DNA from: Amborella trichopoda | Taxonomy: Eukaryota > Streptophyta > Magnoliopsida > Amborellales > Amborellaceae | Direction of reading: 5' to 3' | NCBI RefSeq assembly: GCF_000471905.2 | Contig: NW_006500178.1 | Span: 3,652,780 to 3,716,779 of the forward strand | DNA: 64,000 nucleotides | In this document: in pieces, positions 56,152 through 64,000 of the stretch | Layout of the letters: every line of letters begins with the position of its first letter | Numbering within the stretch: the stretch's first letter is position 1 | Made by a program: the position numbers and the translations under genes | Notes under the pieces: model-generated | Told to the model about the DNA's origin: nothing | What the model saw: only the letters and a program-made list of their open reading frames with translations | Databases searched by the model: none

Positions 56152-56490
56152 GGAGAAAGTTTATATAAGATTGCAACCTCAAAAATCTATCAGAAAATGT
56201 TGTTTTAATACCTTCTAATTGATCATCTCGACATCGAGATGTATGAATATGAAAAAAAAAAAAAAATTGAGTCCTAGAAATAATGCATCTTGTAATGTAT
56301 TATCTAGACCATCCATTTTTAAGATTTTCATATGTTTATAGATCTACTTGATTTTAACCATTTTTGGAGTCTAAAATTTTATAATTCGATAAGAAAATAG
56401 ATTTTGAGATAATCCTAAAAAAAAATTTCACCATAATTACATGTTATGATAAATTTTGGAGGTGATTGTTTAAGGCTAGAAACCACACCC
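56152..56490. mobile_element. Mutator-like MITE, copy C
   Basis: A 339-bp block beginning GGAGAAAGTTTATATAAG and ending AAACCACACCC, flanked by TCCCCAATA (56143-56151) and TTCCCAATA (56491-56499), a 9-bp duplication with one mismatch. Confidence 0.85.
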
Positions 56491-56949
56491 TTCCCAATAT
56501 AAACTTATTTGACATGGGGAGAGATTCAACAATCTCGAAGATTAACTTTTCTCACTTCTAAACAAATGCTTCTCAACCATTTCTCCACAATTGCATTGGA
56601 ATTGGGGCCATAAAAGGACAAGAAAAAATACATTGAAAAGGCTCCCCAAGAAATATTACTACATTAACTAAATAGTACAAGTACTAAGCTCCCCCGGAGC
56701 ATACAATGTATCTTCTCCATCGCTTAAAACATCTAATTTTTTTAGTCTAAAATATTGGAAAATACATAATAATTACTAGATTATCTTTAAAAGAAAGAAA
56801 TTTGAATTTTAAGTTTTGTGACACTTAGATCTAACCCTTCAAAAATTGAATGGTCTCTATTCAATCTTTAGACATAAGTTCTTTCTAGAAAGTTTATTTT
56901 GAAAAGAATTTGGCCTAGATTATTCTATGGGTTATAAAGATCAATATGA

Positions 56950-57288
56950 CACACTTCAAAAATCTACTAGAAAAGGCTATTTTGATGCTAAAACATCCTC
57001 AAATCAGTCATCTCGACCTCAAGAAGTATGGACATGAGAAAAAAAGGCATTTCAAGTATGGAAATAGTCCATCTTGTAATGTACTCTGGGCCGTCAATTT
57101 TCAAGATTTTTCAGGTGTTCATAGATTTGCTCGATCTATACTCTTTTTGAAGCTTTAAATTTTATAATTAGATATGAAATAAAGTTTCAAGCCATCACAA
57201 AAATTTCAATACCGAAAAAAATATATTCTGAGTATTTAAAGGTGCGCCTTTGATTGTTTGGAGCCTCAGCCCTATACAAACCACACCC
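56950..57288. mobile_element. Mutator-like MITE, copy D, divergent
   Basis: Shares 'TTCAAAAATCTACTAGAAAA', 'CATCTCGACCTCAAG', 'GTGCGCCTTTGATTGTTTGG' and the CAAACCACACCC end with copies A and C. The 5' terminus is lost and no duplication was found. Confidence 0.7.
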
Positions 57289-57810
57289 TTAATATATATA
57301 TATAAGGGTAGAAATAAATTTTTACATTTTTACATTAATGCTATGTGTTGAGGAGTGGTAGCGTATGTAAACCTAAATTAAAAATATATTAACTTTATTA
57401 AATGCTTAACAAAATACAACTTTGTAAGTTTACTATTATCAAGGGTAAAGGATAGCAAAGGCTTTGTCAACTGCCAAGGCGGTTTTCTAGAACCAATGCG
57501 AATAGTTGTTCAGACCACAAAGAACCATGTATTGAATTCCAAATAATTTTTGTTCAGGGTTTGGTTCATATCCTGCATGGAGGCATTTCTTTAATTTTTT
57601 GAGAATAGGAGGGGCCTCCATGGAGGCATTTCTTTAATTTTTTGAGACTAGGCAGGGACCATCCTCACCAAAAAGTAGCGGACAAAATCCCTGATCCAAT
57701 GCAACTGTTGTTTCATAGTATAATGAAACGACACTTCTAAAAAATCATGTTTGTGGTAGTTGTATGACTTCAAATTTTGCACACACACTCTCTTCATCTC
57801 AATAATCAAT

Positions 57811-57836
57811 CCCCCCTCCCCCTCCCCCTCCCACTC
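57811..57836. repeat. (CCCCCT)n run
   Basis: Four to five CCCCCT-like units followed by CCCACTCCC. Confidence 0.85.
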
Positions 57837-58267
57837 CCAAAAAAAGTTCAATTTGAACCTTATATATGATCAAAATGAGTCCCCTCCAAAAACAAATCTA
57901 GACCATTCATTTTGTGAATTTCAAGATCTTAGCTTTTATAAACTCAAAATAATTTTTTTCTTTTTTAACATTATTCATCAAATGATAATAAAGCCGTCCA
58001 AAAAAATTGGAAATGAAAAAATACTTCTAAGGCCTAGATCTAAGCATCTCACCAAAATGAACGGTCTATGTTAATTGGGCTAAAAAAATACTTTTTAAAT
58101 TATATTTCCATTTTTTTTTCTTTCTTGTGATTGATGATTAGAATGAAAAGAGTGCATATTTCAAATTTTGGATCAAACAAATGGCCATGAGATGGTTTTT
58201 AAAATTGTTGCATCATATTACTATACAACGGTTGCATGAAATCATATTACCATACAACAGTCGCAAG

Positions 58268-58500
58268 TGTGTGTATGTGTGTAAATATGTTTGGGTCGGG
58301 TTGACTTGGACCCAAACTCGACCTAGATCCAACTGAGGTCTAGTGTTTTGGACTCGGGCCCAACATAGATCTGACTTGGGTCTAAGGTTTTGGACCCAAA
58401 CTCAACCCACCAGGTCCAAAAGTTGGACCTGGACTCGAATCCAGATCTATTTGAGCCGCTGGATTGTCGGCTCGACCCAATCTGATTGCCACCCCGAAGA
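58268..58500. repeat. GGGTCGGGTT/GACCCAA-rich block, possible hAT-type terminus
   Basis: Many short direct and inverted copies of GGGTC/GACCC with a final TTGCCACCCC, which reads GGGGTGGCAA on the other strand, a start shared by a common class of plant non-autonomous hAT elements. Only one end is recognisable, so this stays a guess. Confidence 0.4.
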
Positions 58501-58789
58501 GTCATTTTTCAAGACCTTTGCCATTTCATTCTTTTTCATAGTTTTTCTGACATATTGAAGTTGCCAAAAGTCCAAGCAAGACCTTCCTTTTGCAAAAGGA
58601 TCTCGTTACATCAATGGGCACATGATATATGGTCTAGAGAGAGAGAGGAGCCCATGATAAATGGTCTAGAGAGAGAAAAAAAGTTGACACATTTATAGGC
58701 TTGAGAGAAGAAAAGGTTGGAGTCTATATGAAACGAGACACATGCCGCAATAGGGAGAGGGATGATCCAGCCAGCTCAATTCCCTATGC

Positions 58790-59150
58790 AGTTTGTATAG
58801 AGCTGAGGCTCTAAACAATCAGCATACTTTCAATTGGTGTTTTAAAACTAAAATTTTTTATAATAGCTTTAAAATATATTTTTATTTTTATTTATAAAAT
58901 TTAAAGCTTAAAAGATAGTGCAGATGAAAGAAATCTATAAAACTTGAAAACTTTGAAAATTGACGACTTAAAAATACATTACAAGATGCACTAATTCTAA
59001 AACTTGGAATTATTTTTTTTCTTATGTCCATGCATCTTGATATCGAGATGATCAATTCGAGGATATTTAAGTATCAAAAAAATTTCTTTTAGTGAAATTT
59101 TTGAGGTGGGCTGTAATTTGATTGTTTAGAGCCTCGGCTCTATGTAAACT
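58790..59150. mobile_element. Mutator-like MITE, copy E, with long terminal inverted repeats
   Basis: The left end AGTTTGTATAGAGCTGAGGC (58790-58827) is inverted at 59113-59150 with 32 of 38 matches. The interior has the family landmarks ('TTACAAGATGCACTAATTC', 'CATCTTGATATCGAGATGAT'). Outer bases and duplication were not resolved. Confidence 0.8.
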
Positions 59151-59456
59151 TTTTCTTATAAGGATTGCCTCTATGGGAGCATAGTATGTATTTATTTCCT
59201 CATTTAAAAGGCCCACTTGGTGAGTACTTTTTTAATCTGAAATTCAAGAACCTGAGAATCACTAGATGATTATTTAAAAATAAATAAATAAAATAAAAAA
59301 TATTGAATTTTTATTATTTTGATGCTCCCATTAAAATTGGATGGTGTATCTTCAATTTTGAGACGTCACTTTTTTTCGTATGTAGAGAGCTAACTCGGAA
59401 ACGCTTTGGAGGCCAGTCTACAGGTTGAAGAGGTTACAACCCTAAAATTTGGGGTC

Positions 59457-59693
59457 CTAAACGTACTCCTCCATTGGTTTTTTACCCAAGGGAGTAGGTA
59501 GAAAGCATACACCTGCGGGAGTATAAAAACCTTTGGGAGTTTTTTCATGCTTAATACCTATGAAATCATTCAGCTTTAAAAGACCAGGCTGTGTTTCTTT
59601 TTCAGGATTACCCAAAATTGCGTAGTAAGGTTTTCTGAAGGTCACAAATTTAGGGTGTTCATAATGCTCTTTTAGAGAAAATACATAGACCAT
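59457..59693 (-). other. Unrecognised 78-codon open frame
   Basis: The frame has a balanced, protein-like composition ('FVTFRKPYYAILGNPEKE', 'KTPKGFYTPAGVCFLPTP') that differs from surrounding noise. I do not recognise it. A stop directly precedes the ATG, no splice partner was found, and 59700-60060 to its right is AT-rich with two poly(T) runs (59911-59928, 60073-60090). It could be a fragment of a captured gene. Confidence 0.25.
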
Positions 59694-60104
59694 TTACCAT
59701 TAGTATCGGGGAGTTACAATTAATGTTGACCATTAGATATGAACTTGGCTGGCTGCATTTATTTCATCAACAATGCTAAAACTTTAAAAGAAAATTTCTC
59801 TTATACCTCAATTAATCAGAGATTTGGTTCCAGCTTTTCATCACTAAGAACGCGCTTTTATACCTCAATAGATTTGAGGCCCCTTTCATATGAAAATGGA
59901 TATAATCCTGATTTTTTTTTTTTTTTTTAACATTACCAAAGCTGTAGTCATGGTTAAAAATGAGAATATGCTTTCCGTGAGGTATGGTGTCTACCACTTT
60001 CCTACAAGCAAACATGTAAAAGGTGGTGGACTATTGAGAGAGACTTTTGTTTTGGCACCCAGCATGTTTATGTTTTTTTTTTTTTTTTTTGATGTCCATA
60101 TAGC

Positions 60105-60268
60105 AAGGGTGATCACTTAGTGCAATGGTAAAAAACTCGGGTAGCCAGAGCGGATTCGAATATTGAGAGTGGCCACTTTGTGCATTAAATCAAACGTTAG
60201 GACCATTTAGAGCCCACTCCTCCCCCGACCCTGTTTAGGTGGGACTCGTACTAGGTTACAGCCCTTTA
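60105..60268 (+). mobile_element. tRNA-derived SINE with 13-bp target duplication
   Basis: The 164-bp insert has a perfect RNA polymerase III A box TAGTGCAATGG (60118-60128) and a B-box-like GATTCGAATAT (60153-60163), then a non-tRNA body containing 'GTGGCCACTTTGTGC' and 'GGTGGGACTCGTACTAGGTT', and a short T-rich tail. It is flanked by ATGTCCATATAGC (60092-60104) and ATGTGCATATAGC (60269-60281), one mismatch. It would depend on a LINE for movement. Confidence 0.88.
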
Positions 60269-60825
60269 ATGTGCATATAGCCTGTTTTTAAAGGACTATA
60301 TTGCACACTTATTCCCTTAGGCAAAAGAATTGTTTGGGAGAATTTTTTTGATATGATATTTTATTATCTATTTAAGAATCACTAGATTACTTTAGAAAAA
60401 TGGATCGTAAATGCTTCAAGATTTAATGTTGTTCCTAAAAAAATTGGACGATAGTCGATCAATCTTGTAAGGCTATTTTTTTCAAGCACATAGAGTGCAA
60501 TATATTTACCTTTCAGTTATTTATTAGGTTTAGGAAGTCATCTTTAAAAATTGGAGTCCCAAAAAATTCCAAAATTAAATTTTACAGAAGGGAATAAATA
60601 AATAATATACTCCAGCACAGAAGGAGTACGGGGTGCAACCACATTCCCAAGACAAAGTGAGGGCTCACCACATCAATTTGTACATGGATGAATCTCTAGT
60701 CACCTATTCACATGGAGGCGTACAAGTCGATCCCCTTATGTTTATCTGTTAGAGAGGGAGAGAGAGAGGTCGCTCCCCATGTTTTACGCAAGACAGAGAG
60801 AAACGGTGGCAATTGGTCAGGCCAG

Positions 60826-60995
60826 CTTGGCTCTGACCTTAGCCTTGTTAAGGTCGGGTCGGGCAAAAATAAATGAAAAAAAAATCAAAATAAGCACAAA
60901 AATAATAATAAGGACCTTAACCATGTTAAGGTTGGGTCGGGCAAAAAAAACAAGTGAAAAAAATCAAAATAAAAACAAAAATAATAATAGGAGGC
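60826..60995. repeat. Tandem duplication, period about 78-80 bp, near A-rich tracts
   Basis: ACCTTAGCCTTGTTAAGGTCGGGTCGGGC, A-rich, AATAATAATAAGG occurs twice in succession (60837 and 60914). Each unit begins with a small inverted repeat CCTTAA...TTAAGG. Confidence 0.75.
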
Positions 60996-61281
60996 CAGGT
61001 GGAACTAGATTGGCACCGATCCTACCTTAACCCTCAGGCCAAGTTTGTGGCCCAAACCCTACTTTCTTAAGGTTGAGGTAACCGGGCACGACTAGGCCAC
61101 CTAGCCCATTGCGAGCCCCAAGAGAAAGAATCTCTCAATTATGTCATATCCCATGATTTATGGGAGAGACATCCATGAACTTCACCTAAAGGCTCAGATG
61201 AGAGAGAGAGAAAAAGAGGGGCCAATTCACTTCCACCTAGATAGATGCTTGCACCCCATGCCTTGAGGCCACAAATTTCCA

Positions 61282-62225
61282 CAAAGTGTGGTTTGTATGA
61301 GGTTGCAACTTTAAACAATCAAATTATTAAGAGACACCTCCAAATTTTATCATAAATATAATTTTGGTGTTAAAGATTCTTAAGATGGCTTAAAAATATT
61401 TTTTTATCTCTAATTATAAAATTTTAACTTTTTTAAAAAAAAATTCAAATCAAGTAGATATATAAGTACATGAAAATCTTGAAAATAAACAAGAGAAAAT
61501 ATCTCCATAAATCTCACTTTTAAGTTTTATTTATCTGTAAATTCAAGGTTTTAACACCTATTCATAAATATTTATTCAAGGTTTTAACACCTATTCATAA
61601 ATATTTTATTTATTATATCTTCAAACCTCTAGACCAACTTTATCTTATTTTTTAGCCCAAATAAATTTTACAAATACATCATTTTTAAACTCATCTCTCC
61701 ATGTTTTTTTCTCTTAGCAATCTCTCAAACCGCTCTTTCTCTCTTCCCCCAACTCTCTCTCCCTCCCCGTGTCTCTCTCTCCCCCCAACTCTCTCTCTCT
61801 CCCGATGAGAGAAGCAGGTGAAGATAAAGAAGGAGAGAGAAAGCTAGATTTTTTAGAGAGATTATTTTCAAATTTGTTTGCGCTAAAAAGTTAAAATAAA
61901 AATGAGTAAACATAGTTTTGAGGTTAGAAGATACAAAAGAGAAAATATCTATATTGTAAGATAGGTTTTGAAAGTTTTGATCTATAAAGAAATAAAATTT
62001 AAAAATTGCATCTATAAATATATGTTTTCAATAAATAATCCACATAATATGTTATAAGATACATTATTCTTAAAACTTGAAATCTTTTTTTCTTCACATA
62101 TTTATACATCTTGAGGTAAGATAATCAAAGGGTATGCCAACATCAAAACAGCATTTAATAATGAGTTTTTGAGGTACATATTAATTATGCATTTTAAAGT
62201 TGGCAACATTATATAAACTTTTTCC
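61282..62225. mobile_element. Mutator-like MITE, copy F, split by an insert
   Basis: Left part 61282-61490 begins AGTGTGGTTTGTATGAGG and contains the landmark 'AAATCAAGTAGATATATAAG'. The right part from about 62030 to 62225 ends TTATATAAACTTTTTCCC. Between them lie about 540 bp bounded by direct AAGAGAAAATATCT copies (61491 and 61939), of unknown family, including a CT-rich tract at 61734-61802. Confidence 0.65.
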
Positions 62226-62365
62226 CTATTTTATTATTATACAAATCAATATACCTTTTTTAATGTTATTATTAAAATTCATTAATATGTCACTATTAAT
62301 TAACGAATGAGTAAGAATGAAGACAGAGGTGGGGCTCAGGGCCGGTATATGTATACAAACTTTTT

Positions 62366-62373
62366 TATATAAA
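62366..62373 (+). promoter_or_regulatory. TATA box of the GT92 gene
   Basis: TATATAAA (in TTTATATAAAAACCCC) lies about 390 bp upstream of the predicted start codon and is followed within 30-40 bp by a CT-rich initiator-like stretch (CATTTCTCCACTCTTTC). Confidence 0.65.
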
Positions 62374-62618
62374 AACCCCATTTCTCCACTCTTTCTAGAA
62401 CGCGTAGCTTCAAAAGAGGATAGAGATAAAATAAAGTTACACACTTTATTCCTTCCCTCAGTCTTCAGTAAATCTCAAAAGTTTTAGAGAGAGAAAACAA
62501 AGTTTAGAGAGAGAACGAGAGACAGGGATTGACTGCAATATACACCCACAATCTTGGTCCCAAAACCCTCACGCGTGTTCCTGAGCCAGCCCCATTACAG
62601 GTTTTCCTACCAAATTCA

Positions 62619-62672
62619 ATGGAAAAGTTGTGTTTTACTTCTTCATTCATGGCCATGGATCCTTGGAGATAA
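62619..62672 (+). promoter_or_regulatory. Upstream ORF 1 in the GT92 leader (17 residues)
   Basis: ATG at 62619 opens MEKLCFTSSFMAMDPWR and stops with TAA at 62670-62672. Its C-terminal part FM-MDPWR is repeated in the second uORF. If translated it would reduce initiation at the main start. Confidence 0.6.
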
Positions 62673-62745
62673 AAGTTGGGCTAAAATCTGGGAAGAATCA
62701 GTGTTTTTCAGTTCATTCATGTCTATGGATCCTTGGAGATAGAAG
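62636..62745 (+). repeat. Duplicated 5' leader segment that copies the uORF end
   Basis: TTCATTCATGGCCATGGATCC at 62643 recurs as TTCATTCATGTCTATGGATCC at 62713, each continuing TTGGAGATAAAAG or TTGGAGATAGAAG; the period is 70 bp. Confidence 0.85.
62719..62742 (+). promoter_or_regulatory. Upstream ORF 2 in the GT92 leader (7 residues)
   Basis: ATG at 62719 gives MSMDPWR and TAG at 62740-62742, only 11 nt before the main ATG. Such a short spacing disfavours efficient reinitiation, so this uORF could set the output of the gene. Confidence 0.6.
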
Positions 62746-62753
62746 GGAGTGCC

Positions 62754-62898
62754 ATGGAAGAGAATCAATGGAATGTAAAGCTCAGAGACCAGCGAAGGCG
62801 CTCGAGAGGAGCTCTCGACCTGCGAATCTTTTGCTTCACCATCCTTTTATCATTGGGGGCCTTCCTCTTCCTGTTATTCTCTCTCATGGTATTCAGAG
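62754..62898 (+). CDS. GT92 exon 1: start and membrane anchor
   Basis: 48 codons plus one base. Donor GTCAGT at 62899. Carries the N-terminal basic tail and the single membrane span. Confidence 0.85.
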
Positions 62899-64000
62899 GT
62901 CAGTGTTTCTGATAACCCTGTTTGTTTCTTCCACCACCCAATAAGAATCAGCAATTGGATCTTTGAAAGTTAACATGTAGAGAGAGAACCCAATTTGTGA
63001 TTTGGGTTTCTGAGATTTTCATTAATTCATGAAAATTTAGATGTAGAGAGATTAGAGAGCAACCCATTTATGATTTGGGTTTGTTTCTTTCATCAATTCT
63101 TGAAATTTTATATGTAGAGGGCATTTTGTTACTGTTATAATTCTGTGAAACTTTGCCTTATATAGCAAATTCGCACTTATTGCTGGAACGTTTGATTTGT
63201 GGGTTATTTTCAGACAAGAATAAAAGGCTTTCATCAAATAAAGATGTTTATAGAAAACCAAACTTGCCGGTGCCGTTTATTCTTTTTGAATTTATTAGAT
63301 ACATGGAAAAATAGTTCTTCTTTTTTTTTCCTTTTTCTTTTTCTTTTTCTCTTTTTTTTATTTTACTTTGCATGAGAGAAGTTAAACCCCAAGACTTCTG
63401 TTCCTACAAATTGGGTGTGTGGCCAGCCAAAGGCCTGGTTAGAAATGGTTATTTTGGTTTCTGTTTTGCCATCAACCAATGAAAATTAAAAAATATGAGA
63501 ATGGAAGATATATGTAGAGAGAAAAGTCTCTGAACAGATACAGAGTGTGAGAAGTAGTCCCCTTGGTGTTTAAATGTCTCTTTTAGGCAGATCTTCTGCC
63601 TAATATCTTTCTTTTCTTCTGGTTGTTGCAGAGTCTTTCCGGCCAATTTTGATTGTGCCTCGAATTTCATCCTCCTCAGCCATGGCCATGAGTGCCAGAG
63701 ATAGCAGATCGAACAACAACGGAGGGTCTCATCCTCCACTTAAGCTTTATGATCAAGTGGTTTTTCCAGATCATGTACTGCTGATAATTCACCAAAATCG
63801 CGTCCCCACTCTGAACACGCATCAACTCAGTTGCCTTTATGAACACAAATTAGAGGTCCCGTCTGAAATACTGACCCTCCCTGTTCTCTCTATTGACCGG
63901 GATGATGAATCGAATCTACAAATAGCCAGATGTCCCCTCCCCCCAACCAGTTACTCCCACCCTCGTCTCACTTCGATGGCCAATAAGCCAGAGGGGGAGA
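62754..64000 (+). CDS. GT92 (DUF23) family glycosyltransferase, 5' end, partial at right edge
   Basis: Exon 1 (62754-62898) and exon 2 (63632-64000+) join in phase. Residues 1-24 are basic (RDQRRRSRG), residues about 26-47 are a hydrophobic anchor (IFCFTILLSLGAFLFLLFSL), typical of type II Golgi enzymes. Exon 2 starts with SFRPILIVPRISS, then 'KLYDQVVFPDHVLLIIHQNR', LSCLYE, 'LTLPVLSIDRDDESN' and 'ARCPLPPTSYS', the conserved N-terminal stem and start of plant GT92 proteins. GT92 includes pectic galactan beta-1,4-galactosyltransferases, so a role in cell wall polysaccharide synthesis is likely but the subfamily is not settled. The catalytic domain lies beyond the window. Start chosen as the ATG with G at -3 and +4. 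Stop-free to the edge. Confidence 0.85.
63632..64000 (+). CDS. GT92 exon 2, continues past the window
   Basis: Acceptor TTGTTGCAG ends at 63631. Open to the right edge. The intron between (733 bp) has a strong pyrimidine tract at 63316-63372. Confidence 0.85.

Noticed and set aside
59457..59693. New small gene
   Set aside because: Protein-like composition, but no start context, splice partner or recognised relative; kept only as an unrecognised open frame.
60105..60268. tRNA gene
   Set aside because: Only the pol III boxes fit; no cloverleaf, and target duplications flank a longer body, so it is a SINE.
63449..63739. Minus-strand open frame of 96 codons
   Set aside because: It lies opposite the start of GT92 exon 2 and the intron; shadow.

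Overview
This is nuclear DNA of a flowering plant with a repeat-rich genome. The evidence is spliceosomal GT-AG introns, plant-type protein exons, L1- and RTE-type LINEs, Ty1/copia LTR elements primed by initiator-Met tRNA, hAT and Mutator-like elements and a tRNA-derived SINE. The species cannot be fixed from the sequence. Very large TE-filled introns would suit a magnoliid, an early-diverging eudicot or another large-genome lineage, but that is inference.

Two protein-coding genes are supported, both on the + strand and both incomplete in the window. The first is the 3' part of the plant Hippo/Ste20-type kinase gene SIK1 (MST1/2-like). Fourteen exons between 16311 and 52918 join in phase into 482 codons plus a stop, starting just before the HRD catalytic loop and ending at the conserved C-terminus. 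The N-lobe exons are not visible in 1-16310 and presumably lie left of the window. About 96% of the 36.6 kb between the first visible exon and the stop codon is intron, including one intron of 14.0 kb. The second is the 5' end of a GT92 (DUF23) glycosyltransferase gene, from its TATA box near 62366 to the right edge. It has a type II membrane anchor in exon 1, and its leader carries two upstream ORFs made by duplication of a short segment.

Layout: 1-3940 holds an L1-type LINE (minus strand, running off the left edge). 4260-8990 holds a second L1-type LINE (minus) interrupted by a PPR-like pseudogene fragment. 9010-10035 is a probable gypsy/LTR remnant, and 10036-11130 is a LINE 3' end. 11848-14854 is a decayed copia element with LTRs, PBS, PPT and a perfect 5-bp target duplication, itself invaded by an RTE LINE with a 12-bp duplication. 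15223-15471 is another PPR-like fragment. SIK1 follows.

Its 14-kb intron carries a LINE 3' end, a second copia element split by a 2-kb LTR, and a rearranged minus-strand copia element with about 2-kb LTRs that hosts a candidate solo LTR and another RTE LINE. Later introns carry a 2-kb RTE LINE, a 247-bp tandem duplication, a minisatellite hit by a LINE fragment, a hAT element containing a Mutator-like MITE, another 2-kb LTR and a hAT transposase fragment.

52919-62360 is intergenic. It contains further copies of the Mutator-like MITE, a LINE RNase H remnant, a SINE with a 13-bp target duplication and simple repeats.

Two 20-N gaps (25518-25537 and 39616-39635) sit beside anomalous sequence. 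The first looks like an unmerged contig overlap rather than missing DNA. No tRNA or rRNA gene, CRISPR array or bacterial-type operon was seen. The novelty here is the insertion layering with readable target duplications, the MITE family, and the duplicated uORF in front of the GT92 gene.
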